Origin: JBBRHQ01 sp963815645
Lineage (GTDB): Bacteria > Actinomycetota > Thermoleophilia > Solirubrobacterales > 70-9
Reading direction: 5' to 3'
DNA: 64,000 nucleotides
Assembly (NCBI GenBank): GCA_963815645.1
Contig: CAWFHL010000001.1
Coordinates: 620,001-684,000 of the forward strand
This document shows positions 8,697 through 16,289 of the stretch, one piece after another (the first letter of the stretch is position 1; every line of letters starts with the position of its first letter). A program made the translations under genes and the position numbers. The notes below the pieces were generated by a model. The model had not been told where the DNA came from. It did not search any database and was given only the letters and a program-made list of their open reading frames with translations.

Positions 8697-9713
8697 ATGC
8701 CCGAAGCGAAGACCCCCGAGTCGGTTGCCGAGATGAAGGACGCCCTGGAGGGCGTCGCCTACCTCGCCGACGAAGCTGCGGCGCTGGTCGCCTTCCTCGC
8801 CCAGCGCCTCGGCAAGCCGATCCTGGTCGAGGGGCCCGCAGGGGTCGGCAAGACCGAGCTGGCCAAGGCGCTGTCGCGCTCCAGCGGACGCGAGCTGATC
8901 CGCCTGCAGTGCTACGAGGGCCTCGACGAGGCCAAGGCGCTGTACGAGTGGAACTACCGCAAGCAGCTCCTGCGCATCCAGGCAAGCGCGGTAGCAGCCG
9001 AACAAATGCCCGCCGCGTCCACCCAGGGAGCGGCAGCGACCGATGATCCCGGCCCTGCCGGGATTCGTCCGGGCGCGTCGGGGTCCGAGGAGGGTTCACC
9101 GGGCAAGCGATCCGCTGTGTTAGACGATATTTTCAGCGAGGAGTTCCTGCTGGAGCGGCCGCTGATGCAGGCGATCGCCAGCCCCGACCCGGTGGTCCTG
9201 CTGATCGACGAGATCGACAAGACCGACCAGGAGTTCGAGGCGATGCTGCTCGAGCTGCTATCCGACTTCCAGATCTCGATCCCGGAGCTGGGACAGGTCT
9301 CGGCGACGACGATGCCGATCGTCGTCCTCACCTCCAACAACACCCGCGAGCTGACCGAGGCGCTGAAGCGGCGCTGTCTCTACCTCTGGCTCGACTATCC
9401 GGAGGTGGAGCGCGAGATGGAGATCGTCCGCCTGCACGCGCCCGACCTGCCCGAGGCGCTGACCCGGAAGCTGGTCGAAATCGTCTCCTCGATCCGCGCC
9501 CTGGACCTGAAGAAGCCGCCCTCGATCGCCGAGTCGATCGACTGGGCGCGGACCCTGCTGCTGATGGGGGCCGAGGACATCGACCGTGAGGCCTTCGAGC
9601 AGTCGATCTCGATTCTGGTCAAGCACCGCACCGACATCGATCTCGTCGCAGAGAGGGTCGGGGTGCGATTGGCGGAGGCATCGGGCAGCGGGCATCAGGC
9701 ATCAGACGCCTGA
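8697..9713 (+). CDS. MoxR-family AAA+ ATPase with an inserted repeat-encoded loop
   Basis: 338 residues from ATG at 8697. Walker A is EGPAGVGKTE (about 44-53), Walker B is VVLLIDEIDKTDQ, sensor 1 is VVLTSNNTRELTEALKRRC, and sensor 2 follows. This is the MoxR chaperone-like ATPase that works with a VWA partner, here encoded by the next gene. Between the conserved YEWNYRKQLLRIQ helix and DDIFSEEFLLERPL there is an extra stretch of about 40 residues (about 95-142) rich in Ala, Gly, Pro and Ser. It is largely encoded by the palindromic element at 9001-9088. The insertion sits in a loop between conserved elements and does not disrupt any ATPase motif. Confidence 0.9.
   Translation: MPEAKTPESVAEMKDALEGVAYLADEAAALVAFLAQRLGKPILVEGPAGVGKTELAKALSRSSGRELIRLQCYEGLDEAKALYEWNYRKQLLRIQASAVAAEQMPAASTQGAAATDDPGPAGIRPGASGSEEGSPGKRSAVLDDIFSEEFLLERPLMQAIASPDPVVLLIDEIDKTDQEFEAMLLELLSDFQISIPELGQVSATTMPIVVLTSNNTRELTEALKRRCLYLWLDYPEVEREMEIVRLHAPDLPEALTRKLVEIVSSIRALDLKKPPSIAESIDWARTLLLMGAEDIDREAFEQSISILVKHRTDIDLVAERVGVRLAEASGSGHQASDA
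9001..9088 (+). repeat. Palindromic coding repeat inserted in MoxR gene (copy A)
   Basis: An 88-bp segment that aligns without gaps to 51576-51663 in metH at 71 of 88 bases (counted by eye). It folds as an outer 12-bp stem (element bases 9-20 with 71-82; one G-T pair and one mismatch here) and an inner perfect 8-bp hairpin ATCCCGGC / GCCGGGAT with a 3-base loop (9046-9064). It is translated in the MoxR frame as a Gln-Gly-Ala-rich, Arg-Pro-Gly-Ala-Ser-Gly-containing loop of about 30 residues. The reading phase is the same as in metH. Confidence 0.85.
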
Positions 9714-9717
9714 CTCG

Positions 9718-11127
9718 ATGCCTGACGCCACTCCATACGGTCCCAAGCTCGACACAGGGCCGCCGGGCCTGGCGGCCAAGCTTCTGGCCTTCTGCGAAGA
9801 GCTGCGGGGCGAGGGGGTGGCGGTCGGCACCTCGGAGATCCTCGACGCCTTCGCCGCCCTCGACCAGGTCCCCTGGGGAAAGCAGGTGGATTTTCGCGAG
9901 GCGCTGGCGTCGACCGTCGCCAAGTCGCAGGAGGACAGGCGTGTGTTCGAGCTGCTGTTCGAGCGCTACTTCTTCCGCACCACTGAGGCCGAGGCGGTCG
10001 AGCGCGGGCTGAAGGAGCAGGGGGAGCGCCACGAGGGCAGCGATCGGCTCGACATCGACGAGCTTCGCGAGGCCGTCCGCCAGGCGATCGTCGACGGCAA
10101 TGACGGCGAGATGCGCGACCTCGCGAGGCTGGCGATCGCCGCATTCGGGCGCCAGGGCGAGGGCTCAGGCGTGGTCGGGGTCGACGTGCAGCGGATCCGG
10201 CGCACCCTCGGCCTCTCCGCCGGCACCCAACCGCCCGCCGAGGACGGCAGCGGCGAGCGGCCGGCTATCGACCGCGAGCAGCTGACCCGCTTCGAGCGCC
10301 ACCTGCGAAGGGAGCTCGAACGGGGGCTGATCGAGCGCACCGAGACGCTTCCCCCGTCGCGGCCGCTGGCCGAGCTCGACCGCACCCTGCCGACCAGCGC
10401 CGCGCAGGACCTCGCGGCGGTGCACCGAGCGGTGGCGCAGATGAAGCGCCGCCTGGCGACCCTCGGGCACGAGCAGCGCGGGCGGCGCAAGGGCCGGGTG
10501 GTGGACGTGCGCAGGACGATGCGAACCTCGCTGGAGACGGGTGGCGTGCCACTTCACCTGCGCTACCGGCCGAAGCGGCCGAGGCGGCCGGAGATCTATG
10601 TCCTATGCGACGTCTCGACCTCGGTCACCTCGGCAAGCGTCTTCTTCCTCAGCGTCCTGCACGCCCTGCACGACTCGTTCCGGAAGCTGCGCAGCTTCGT
10701 CTTCATCGAGCGGATCTCGGAGGTCACCGAGATCTTCGAGCACGAGCGCGACTTCCGCCAGATCTCCACTCGGATCACCAGCGAGGGGGGTGTGGCCGAC
10801 GTCTCCGGCTACACCGACTACGGCCGCGTCTGGCTCGAGTTCCTCGACGAGATCGCATCCGAGCTGGACCCGCGCTCGACCGTGATCGTCCTCGGTGATG
10901 CGCGCACCAACGGACGCGAGCCCCACGCCAAGGTCTTCGCCCAGATCTCCGAGCGCGCCGGGCGCCTCTTCTGGCTCAACCCCGAGCCCCGGCTGTATTG
11001 GAATTACGGTGACTCGGTGATGTCGGCCTATGAACCCTACTGCGACGGCGCCTTCGAGTGCTGGACCACCCGGCACCTGGAGAACTTCGTCAACGTCGTC
11101 GCAGGCGGCGTCCCGGCTGCCGATTGA
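9718..11127 (+). CDS. VWA domain protein (CoxE-like), partner of MoxR
   Basis: 469 residues from ATG at 9718, 4 bp after the MoxR stop. The N-terminal part (about 1-150) is helical and begins LAAKLLAFCEELRGEGVAVG, typical of CoxE-like proteins. The VWA domain starts near residue 290 with YVLCDVSTSVTS, where DVSTS supplies the metal-ion-dependent adhesion site. Later conserved segments are DYGRVWLEFLDE and STVIVLGDARTN. MoxR/VWA pairs assemble metal cofactors or remodel complexes. The client is not apparent here, because no CO dehydrogenase or other obvious target lies adjacent. Confidence 0.87.
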   Translation: MPDATPYGPKLDTGPPGLAAKLLAFCEELRGEGVAVGTSEILDAFAALDQVPWGKQVDFREALASTVAKSQEDRRVFELLFERYFFRTTEAEAVERGLKEQGERHEGSDRLDIDELREAVRQAIVDGNDGEMRDLARLAIAAFGRQGEGSGVVGVDVQRIRRTLGLSAGTQPPAEDGSGERPAIDREQLTRFERHLRRELERGLIERTETLPPSRPLAELDRTLPTSAAQDLAAVHRAVAQMKRRLATLGHEQRGRRKGRVVDVRRTMRTSLETGGVPLHLRYRPKRPRRPEIYVLCDVSTSVTSASVFFLSVLHALHDSFRKLRSFVFIERISEVTEIFEHERDFRQISTRITSEGGVADVSGYTDYGRVWLEFLDEIASELDPRSTVIVLGDARTNGREPHAKVFAQISERAGRLFWLNPEPRLYWNYGDSVMSAYEPYCDGAFECWTTRHLENFVNVVAGGVPAAD

Positions 11128-11822
11128 GGGCGCTCTTCCTCCGCCACGGCGAGTCGGTCTCGAACGCCGATCCTAAAAATGTCAGCCTGCCGATCGCCGA
11201 GGGCGACCGCCTCACCGAGCGTGGATGGGCACAGGCCAGGGCGGCGGGGCGGGCTCTGCGCGGCTCCGGCGCGACCCGGCTGCTGGTCAGCCCGATGCGC
11301 CGTGCCGCGGAGACGGCGGAGGCGGTGAACGAGTCGCTGGAGCTGCCGCTGGAGCGGCTCGGCGGTATCCACGAGCTTCGCGAGCCGCAGGGCTTCGGTG
11401 AGATGAGCCCCGAGCGCCAGATGCTGGCGCGATTCTCGGTGAGGATGTCCGAGCACGCCGCCGATCCCGATCATGCCCCGGCGGGAGCCGAGTCCTTCAA
11501 CCAGGTCCTGGCCCGGGTCCACCGGCTCAAATCGCTGCTCGAGGAGCGCCAAGATGAATTGCCGCTGCTCGTCGCCCACGGCCTCTTCCTGCGCTTCTTC
11601 TTCTTCGACTCGGTCCTGGGCGAGGGGTTCGTCCCGGCCACCGCGGCGCGCCTCTGGCACCTGCGCTCGGTGAACTGCGGCCTGAGCGTGTTCGAGTGCG
11701 GGGAGCGGTGGCACCCGGCCGACGCCGAGACACCGGGATGGACCTGCGTCAGCTGGATGGAGCATCTTCGCGAGAGCGACCTGGGCCACCAAAAGGCGAC
11801 TTCTTGGGCGCTCGGCAGCTAG
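11124..11822 (+). CDS. Histidine phosphatase family protein
   Basis: 232 residues from a TTG that overlaps the VWA stop codon (TTGA, 11124-11127). The protein starts at the catalytic strand LRALFLRHGESVSN, with the phospho-accepting histidine at about residue 8. The second catalytic histidine is in LLVAHGLFLRFFFFD. The Arg and Glu partners are recognisable in SPMRRAAETAEA and HELREPQGFGE. Members act on phosphosugars, cofactor phosphates or phosphoproteins; the substrate cannot be deduced. It ends 4 bp inside the convergent Rrf2 gene. Confidence 0.85.
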   Translation: MRALFLRHGESVSNADPKNVSLPIAEGDRLTERGWAQARAAGRALRGSGATRLLVSPMRRAAETAEAVNESLELPLERLGGIHELREPQGFGEMSPERQMLARFSVRMSEHAADPDHAPAGAESFNQVLARVHRLKSLLEERQDELPLLVAHGLFLRFFFFDSVLGEGFVPATAARLWHLRSVNCGLSVFECGERWHPADAETPGWTCVSWMEHLRESDLGHQKATSWALGS

Positions 11823-12277
11823 CGGGCGGCCCAGGAGTCCGGGGAGTCCGTGAGGTGCTCGACCACCGGCGGCAGCTCGCCGCTGACCAGATCGGCGAGG
11901 GTCACCTGCTCGAGCACGGCGCGGAGATTTGCCCGGACCGCGATCCAGACGTCACGCAAGTGCTCCGCATTGCCGCGGTAGGTGATCGACTCGGGCGGAG
12001 CCGACTGCACGTTGGCGATCGGGCCCTCGACCGCGCGGACCACCTCGGCGATGGTCACGTCGTCCGCCGGCCGGGCGAGCCAGTAGCCGCCCTTGGCGCC
12101 GCGCCTGGCCCGGACGATGCCTGCGTGCTTCAGCTCGAGCAGGATGTGCTCGAGGAATTGCAGGGGGATGTCCTGGGAGTCGGCCAGCCTCTCGCCCTTG
12201 ATCGGCCCCTTGTTGGCGGCCGCCGCAAGCTCCGCCGCGGCACGCACGGCGTAGTCGACCTTCGCTGTCACCCGCAT
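11819..12277 (-). CDS. Rrf2-family transcriptional regulator
   Basis: 152 residues. The winged-helix segment is typical: MRVTAKVDYAVRAAAELA, then IPLQFLEHILLELKHAGIV and RGAKGGYWLARP. The region between about 90 and 115, where IscR and NsrR carry three cysteines for a [Fe-S] cluster, has no cysteine (VQSAPPESITYRGNAEHL). It should therefore be a cluster-free member, like CymR, which controls sulfur metabolism. The next gene on the same strand, read towards it, is a TauE/SafE exporter, which fits sulfur control. A GTCAGGA half-site upstream of this gene (about 12293-12299) resembles one arm of the palindrome before the exporter gene. Confidence 0.87.
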   Translation of the reverse strand: MRVTAKVDYAVRAAAELAAAANKGPIKGERLADSQDIPLQFLEHILLELKHAGIVRARRGAKGGYWLARPADDVTIAEVVRAVEGPIANVQSAPPESITYRGNAEHLRDVWIAVRANLRAVLEQVTLADLVSGELPPVVEHLTDSPDSWAAR

Positions 12278-12355
12278 AAAGGCAAGTAAACCAGTCAGGA
12301 AGGCGCGGGCTGCTCTCGGCGGGCCGCCGCGATCGCGATCGCCCAGCCCCGACGC

Positions 12356-13321
12356 TCAGCCGACGACTTCGGGGGTGAGCTCCTCGGAGCGGTCGTGGGG
12401 CGCGCCGCCGTGATCGTCGGGCGGACGTCCGGCGTCGGCACCGTTACGCCCACGGCGCCGGTTCAGATAGTGGGGCGCGGCGACGATCAACCCGAGGCCG
12501 ACGCCGGCGACCGCCGCGGCGATCGGCCAGACGTAGGGGTCGCCCTTGGTGATCGTCACGATTCCCGAGGCCAGCAGGACCAGCCCCAGAGCGATCCTGA
12601 TGAACCCGACCGGAGCCCGACCGGAGAGCGCCGAGCCGATCACCACCCCGGGGAGCGAGCCGAGCAGGATGTTGGCTGCGAGCCCGAAGTCGACGTTGCC
12701 GTTGATGATGTGGGCGATCCCGGCCGCCCAGAGAAGGACGGCGGCGTGGAAGATGTCGGTGCCGACGACGCGGCGCGGCGCGAGTCGGAAGACGGTGATC
12801 AGCAGGATCGCGATCACCGTGCCCGAGCCCGCCGAGGTGATCCCGATCACGAAGCCGGTGGTGGCGCCGATCACGACCGCCGCGACCTTGTGCCGCCGCT
12901 TGATCTCGAAGCTGTCGCGCTCCTCGATCAGGCTACTGAGGAAGAGGGCCCGCCCCAGGGTGATGATCCCGACCATCAGAAGGGTCCCGCCGAGCATCGC
13001 GTAGAGCAGCGAATCGAGCCGGTCGGCACCGACCTGGTCCTCGACCCAGGAGACCAGGAAGACGCCGCCGACCGCGGCGGGGACGCTGCCGACCGCGAGC
13101 CAGAAGCTCAGTCCGAGGTTGACGGTCTTCATCCGCAGGTGGCGCCAGCCGCCGAGCGTCTTGGTGATCGCCGAGTAGAAGATGTCGGTGCCGATCGCCG
13201 TGGTCGGCTGGAAACCGAAGATGAGGATCAGCAGTGGCGTCATCAGCGAGCCGCCGCCCATCCCGGTCATCCCGACCAGAACGCCGATGGCGAGACCGAA
13301 AAGGATGATTGCCGGGTCCAA
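12356..13321 (-). CDS. TauE/SafE-family sulfite/anion exporter
   Basis: 321 residues from TTG at 13321, preceded by a GGAAGG ribosome binding site. The protein is an integral membrane protein with about eight helices in two homologous halves. Each half begins with the family pattern of a glycine-rich loop (GMTGMGGGSLMTPLL in the first; GITSAGSGTVIAILL in the second). TauE/SafE proteins move sulfite, sulfoacetate or similar organic anions. The C-terminal 35 residues are charged and cytoplasmic. It lies upstream of, and in the same direction as, the Rrf2 regulator gene, with about 78 bp between. Confidence 0.88.
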   Translation of the reverse strand: MDPAIILFGLAIGVLVGMTGMGGGSLMTPLLILIFGFQPTTAIGTDIFYSAITKTLGGWRHLRMKTVNLGLSFWLAVGSVPAAVGGVFLVSWVEDQVGADRLDSLLYAMLGGTLLMVGIITLGRALFLSSLIEERDSFEIKRRHKVAAVVIGATTGFVIGITSAGSGTVIAILLITVFRLAPRRVVGTDIFHAAVLLWAAGIAHIINGNVDFGLAANILLGSLPGVVIGSALSGRAPVGFIRIALGLVLLASGIVTITKGDPYVWPIAAAVAGVGLGLIVAAPHYLNRRRGRNGADAGRPPDDHGGAPHDRSEELTPEVVG

Positions 13322-13359
13322 TTTGCCTTCCTCGCGCCGGGGAGAGGAGCAATCTTGCT

Positions 13360-13382
13360 TTCCTGACTTTCTTAGTCAGGAA
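13360..13382. promoter_or_regulatory. Perfect 9-bp-arm palindrome, candidate Rrf2 operator
   Basis: TTCCTGACT-ttctt-AGTCAGGAA forms a perfect inverted repeat with a 5-base spacer, 39 bp upstream of the TauE/SafE start. Its size and AT-containing centre fit dimeric winged-helix regulator sites. A matching GTCAGGA half-site lies just upstream of the Rrf2 gene. Assignment to the Rrf2 protein is an inference from proximity. Confidence 0.5.
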
Positions 13383-13552
13383 CACAAGAAGGTCGAGATA
13401 GTAGCAAAGCGGGCCGGGGAGGAACCCCCGGCAACCCCAGATGTCCGCGGAGCAGAGGAGGCCCGCCAGTAGCGGCCCCCCGGACGCGGAGCAGAGGAGG
13501 CGGCGCAGTTGTTCCGGGGGCCGCTTGGTTGTGACTAGACTTCAGGGCGAAA
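13383..13552. other. Divergent intergenic region with internal repeats
   Basis: Between the TauE palindrome and the TPP riboswitch. It contains a hairpin GCCGGGG / CCCCGGC near 13413-13432 and a 17-bp direct repeat (CGCGGAGCAGAGGAGGC at 13446-13462 and 13485-13501). It also has a 13-bp inverted repeat, AGCGGCCCCCCGGA (13471-13484, one extra C) with TCCGGGGGCCGCT (13513-13525). No open frame is convincing. It must hold the promoters for both flanking operons. The repeats may be part of an extended leader RNA. Confidence 0.5.
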
Positions 13553-13652
13553 ATCCAGGGGAGCTCGCGGGAAGGCGGGCTGAGATGGCGCCAGAAAGCA
13601 CCGAACCCCGGCGCCGACCCTCAGAACCTGTGCGGTAATGCGCGCGGAGGGA
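13553..13652 (+). promoter_or_regulatory. TPP riboswitch (THI element)
   Basis: The conserved core is clear: an AGGGGAGC entry, GCGGGCTGAGATGG (pyrimidine-sensor helix side), a variable arm, then GACCCTCAGAACCTG, TAATGCGCGC and terminal GGAGGGAG. These are the thi-box landmarks CTGAGA, ACCC, GAACCTG and the GGAGGGA end. The final GGAGGGAG also serves as the ribosome binding site of the ATG at 13655. Ligand binding should therefore hide the Shine-Dalgarno and block translation. This is strong evidence that the downstream transporter carries a thiamine precursor. Confidence 0.92.
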
Positions 13653-13654
13653 GC

Positions 13655-14473
13655 ATGTTGACGAGGACCGGGGCTCCCACGCAGGAGCCCCTTTCAGATC
13701 GAGCCCCAGCCCAGCGGGGCGCGGAGCTGGCGCTCGAGGGTGTCGGTCACGGCTTCGGCGAGCTGGCGGTGATCGAGCGCCTCGACCTGGAGGTCGGCGC
13801 GCGGGAGGTGCTCGGCGTGGTCGGCCCCTCGGGCTGCGGCAAGTCGACCCTGCTGGAGCTGATCGCCGGGCTGCGCGAGCCCGCATCCGGCCGGGTGCTC
13901 GTCGCCGGTGGCGCCGGCCCGCCTGCGCGGCTCGCCGCCTGCGCCTACATGCCGCAGCGCGATCTGCTGCTGCCCTGGTTCTCGGCGATCGACAACGCCG
14001 CCCTGGCGCTGCGGAACCGCGGCGTGGCGCGGGCGCGGGCGAGGCAGGAGGCGGGGCGGCTGTTCGAGCGCTTCGGGCTCGAGGGGTTCGAGAGGAGTCA
14101 CCCGGCCGAGCTCTCCGGTGGGATGCGCCAGCGGGTCGCCTTTCTCCGCACCCTGGTCGCCGGCAAGCCGGTGCTGCTCCTCGACGAGCCCTTCGCATCG
14201 CTCGACGCGATCACCAGAGGCGAGATGCAGGGGTGGCTGGCCGGCGCGCTCCGCGCCGACCCCCGCACTGTCGTCCTGGTCACCCACGACGTCGAGGAGG
14301 CGCTCTACCTGTGCGACCGGGTCGTGGTGCTCTCCTCGCGCCCGGCACGGATCGCCGCCGAGCTCGATGTCCCCGCACCCCGGGCGCCCGACCGCGATTA
14401 CGCCGTCACCGCGCCGGGCTTCCTCGAGCTGCGCGAGCGGGCGATGGCGGCGCTGCGCGAGGGCGCGGAATGA
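13655..14473 (+). CDS. thiZ: ABC transporter ATP-binding protein, thiamine-precursor type (ThiZ-like)
   Basis: 272 residues, ATG 2 bp after the riboswitch. Walker A is GPSGCGKSTLLELI (about 59-72), the Q-loop is in YMPQRDLLLPW, the signature is ELSGGMRQRVAFLRTL, Walker B is PVLLLDEPFASLDA and the switch histidine is in VLVTHDVEEALYLCD. The layout matches SsuB/TauB/ThiZ ATPases that pair with NMT1/THI5-type binding proteins. The TPP riboswitch in front identifies the substrate class as a thiamine pyrimidine precursor. It overlaps the permease gene at ATGA. Confidence 0.9.
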   Translation: MLTRTGAPTQEPLSDRAPAQRGAELALEGVGHGFGELAVIERLDLEVGAREVLGVVGPSGCGKSTLLELIAGLREPASGRVLVAGGAGPPARLAACAYMPQRDLLLPWFSAIDNAALALRNRGVARARARQEAGRLFERFGLEGFERSHPAELSGGMRQRVAFLRTLVAGKPVLLLDEPFASLDAITRGEMQGWLAGALRADPRTVVLVTHDVEEALYLCDRVVVLSSRPARIAAELDVPAPRAPDRDYAVTAPGFLELRERAMAALREGAE

Positions 14474-15222
14474 GGCGCTGGGTCCTCCCGGCGCTTGTCC
14501 TCGCGGCCCTCCTCGGCGCCTGGCAGATCGCCGCCAGCAGCGGCGCGATCGCCTCCGCGCTCGGGCTCGAGGACTTCCTCGTCCCCGCGCCCGCGGAGAT
14601 CGCCAAGGTCCTCTGGGAGGACCGCTCGCTGCTCGCCGAGAACGCCTGGGTGACCATGAAGGAGGTCGTCCTGGGCTTCGGATGCGCTCTCGCGGCCGGC
14701 CTCGGCTTCGCGATCGTCCTCCACCTCTCCCCCACCCTTCGCCGCGCCTTCTATCCGCTGATCGTCGCCTCCCAGACGGTGCCGATCATCGTCGTCGCGC
14801 CGATCCTGGTCGTCTGGTTCGGCTACGGGATCGGGCCGAAGCTGGCGATCATCGCCCTGATCTGCTTCTTCCCGATCACCGTCAACACCCTCGACGGCCT
14901 GCGCTCGGTGGACCCCGAGGCGCGGAAGATGATGCGCAGCCTCGACGCCTCCCGGCTGGGGATCTTTCGCCGGCTGGAGGCCCCGACCGCGCTCCCCTAC
15001 GCCTTCAGCGGGGCGAAGATCGCGGTCGCCGTCGCCGTGATCGGCGCCGTCTTCGGCGAGTGGTCCGGGTCCTCGGAGGGGCTCGGGTACCTGATGCAGC
15101 TCGACAACAACGGGCTGGAGACGGCCCGGATGTTCGCCTCGGTGACGATCCTCTCCTGCATGGCGATCGGCCTCTTCGCCCTGCTCGCCCTCGCCGAGCG
15201 CAGGGTGGTGAACTGGCGATGA
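14470..15222 (+). CDS. thiX: ABC transporter permease, thiamine-precursor type (ThiX-like)
   Basis: 250 residues from the ATG overlapping the ATPase stop. About six membrane helices are visible, beginning WVLPALVLAALLGAWQIAA. The cytoplasmic coupling loop of binding-protein-dependent permeases is present (about residues 155-190: DPEARKMMRSLDASRLGIFR then EAPTALPYAFSGAKIA). It is the membrane channel of the ThiXYZ-like importer. It also overlaps the next gene at ATGA (15219-15222), so all three are translationally coupled under one riboswitch. Confidence 0.9.
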   Translation: MRRWVLPALVLAALLGAWQIAASSGAIASALGLEDFLVPAPAEIAKVLWEDRSLLAENAWVTMKEVVLGFGCALAAGLGFAIVLHLSPTLRRAFYPLIVASQTVPIIVVAPILVVWFGYGIGPKLAIIALICFFPITVNTLDGLRSVDPEARKMMRSLDASRLGIFRRLEAPTALPYAFSGAKIAVAVAVIGAVFGEWSGSSEGLGYLMQLDNNGLETARMFASVTILSCMAIGLFALLALAERRVVNWR

Positions 15223-16289
15223 GCGGTAGGGTCGCGCCCGGTTTGCGAGCCCGCCGACCGAACAAAAACGCCGATCGCAGGGTGTCGGCCCCCGTCGCCT
15301 GGGTCGTCGTCCTGCTCGCTGCCCTCGCGCTCGCGGCCTGCGGCGAGAAGCCCGAGAACGAGAAGGGCCAGCCGCAGGCGTTCAACCTGACCCTCGACTT
15401 CTACCCCAACCCCGACCATGTCGGCATCTACATGGCGAAGAGGCTGGGCTATTTCCGCGACGCCGGACTCGATGTCTCGATCAATGCGCCCTCGGACCCC
15501 TCGGCGCCGCTCAAGCAGGTGGCCGCCGGCCAGGCGGACCTGGCGATCTCCTACGAGCCGGAGGTGCTGCTGGCCCGCGAGGAGGGCCTCGACGTGGTCG
15601 CGGTCGGCGCCCTCGTCGACCGGCCGCTGACTTCGATGATCTGGCTGAGGAAGTCAGGGGTCAAGAGGGTGACCGACCTCCGCGGCAAGACGATCGCCAC
15701 CGCCGGGATCCCCTACCAGGACGCCTACCTGAAGACGATCCTCGCCCGGGCCAACATGTCACCCTCCGACGTGAAGAGCGTCAACGTCGGCTTCGGGCTG
15801 CTGCCGGCGCTGCTCGGCGGCCACGCCTCCGCGATGCTCGGCGGGTTCAGCAACATCGAGGGAGTCGACCTCCGGGTGCGGGGCAAGAAGCCGGTGGTGA
15901 CTCCGGTCGACGAGCTCGGCGTCCCCCGCTACGACGAGCTCGTCCTGGTCGCCAAGGGCAGCCGCCTGAAGGAGGACTCCGAGCCGATCAGGCTGTTCAT
16001 CGCAGCCCTCGCCAGGGGGACGGCGGCGGCGGAGCGGAACCCGGCGGCGGCGAAGAAGGCGGTGCTCTCCTTCGAGCCCGGCCTCGACCCGAAGACCGCG
16101 GAGGCGGAGCTCGCCGCGACCCTGCCGCTGCTCGAGCCGAGCCGCAAGGGTCGCCCATTCGGCTACATGAGCCCGCGGGCCTGGAAGGAGTTCATCGGCT
16201 GGATGCGCGACAACGGCCTGATCAGCTCGCTGCCGAGCCCGGCGCAGGTGCTCAGCAACGACTACCTGCCGGGGAGGATCCCCGAGTAG
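15219..16289 (+). CDS. thiY: Substrate-binding lipoprotein, NMT1/THI5-like (ThiY-like)
   Basis: 356 residues. A long basic N-terminus (about 25 residues) precedes a hydrophobic signal and the lipobox LALAACGE. The mature protein begins with FNLTLDFYPNPDHVGIYMAK, which closely fits the ThiY/NMT1 family. Members bind N-formyl-aminopyrimidine, a salvage precursor of the thiamine pyrimidine. Further family blocks are GLDVSINAPSDPSAPLKQVA and DLAISYEPEVLLAREEG. The 3' end overlaps the convergent GGDEF/EAL locus by 28 bp. Confidence 0.9.
   Translation: MSGRVAPGLRARRPNKNADRRVSAPVAWVVVLLAALALAACGEKPENEKGQPQAFNLTLDFYPNPDHVGIYMAKRLGYFRDAGLDVSINAPSDPSAPLKQVAAGQADLAISYEPEVLLAREEGLDVVAVGALVDRPLTSMIWLRKSGVKRVTDLRGKTIATAGIPYQDAYLKTILARANMSPSDVKSVNVGFGLLPALLGGHASAMLGGFSNIEGVDLRVRGKKPVVTPVDELGVPRYDELVLVAKGSRLKEDSEPIRLFIAALARGTAAAERNPAAAKKAVLSFEPGLDPKTAEAELAATLPLLEPSRKGRPFGYMSPRAWKEFIGWMRDNGLISSLPSPAQVLSNDYLPGRIPE

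Noticed and set aside
12395..13366. Plus-strand open frame of 323 codons antisense to TauE/SafE
   Set aside because: Asp/Arg/Pro-rich composition without motifs; the minus-strand exporter explains the coding signal.
13405..13445. Second SAM-like riboswitch (CCGGCAACCCC motif)
   Set aside because: Only the GGCAACC string and a hairpin are present; the ATCAAGAG entry, GAGGGA and GGTGC elements of an S-box are missing.
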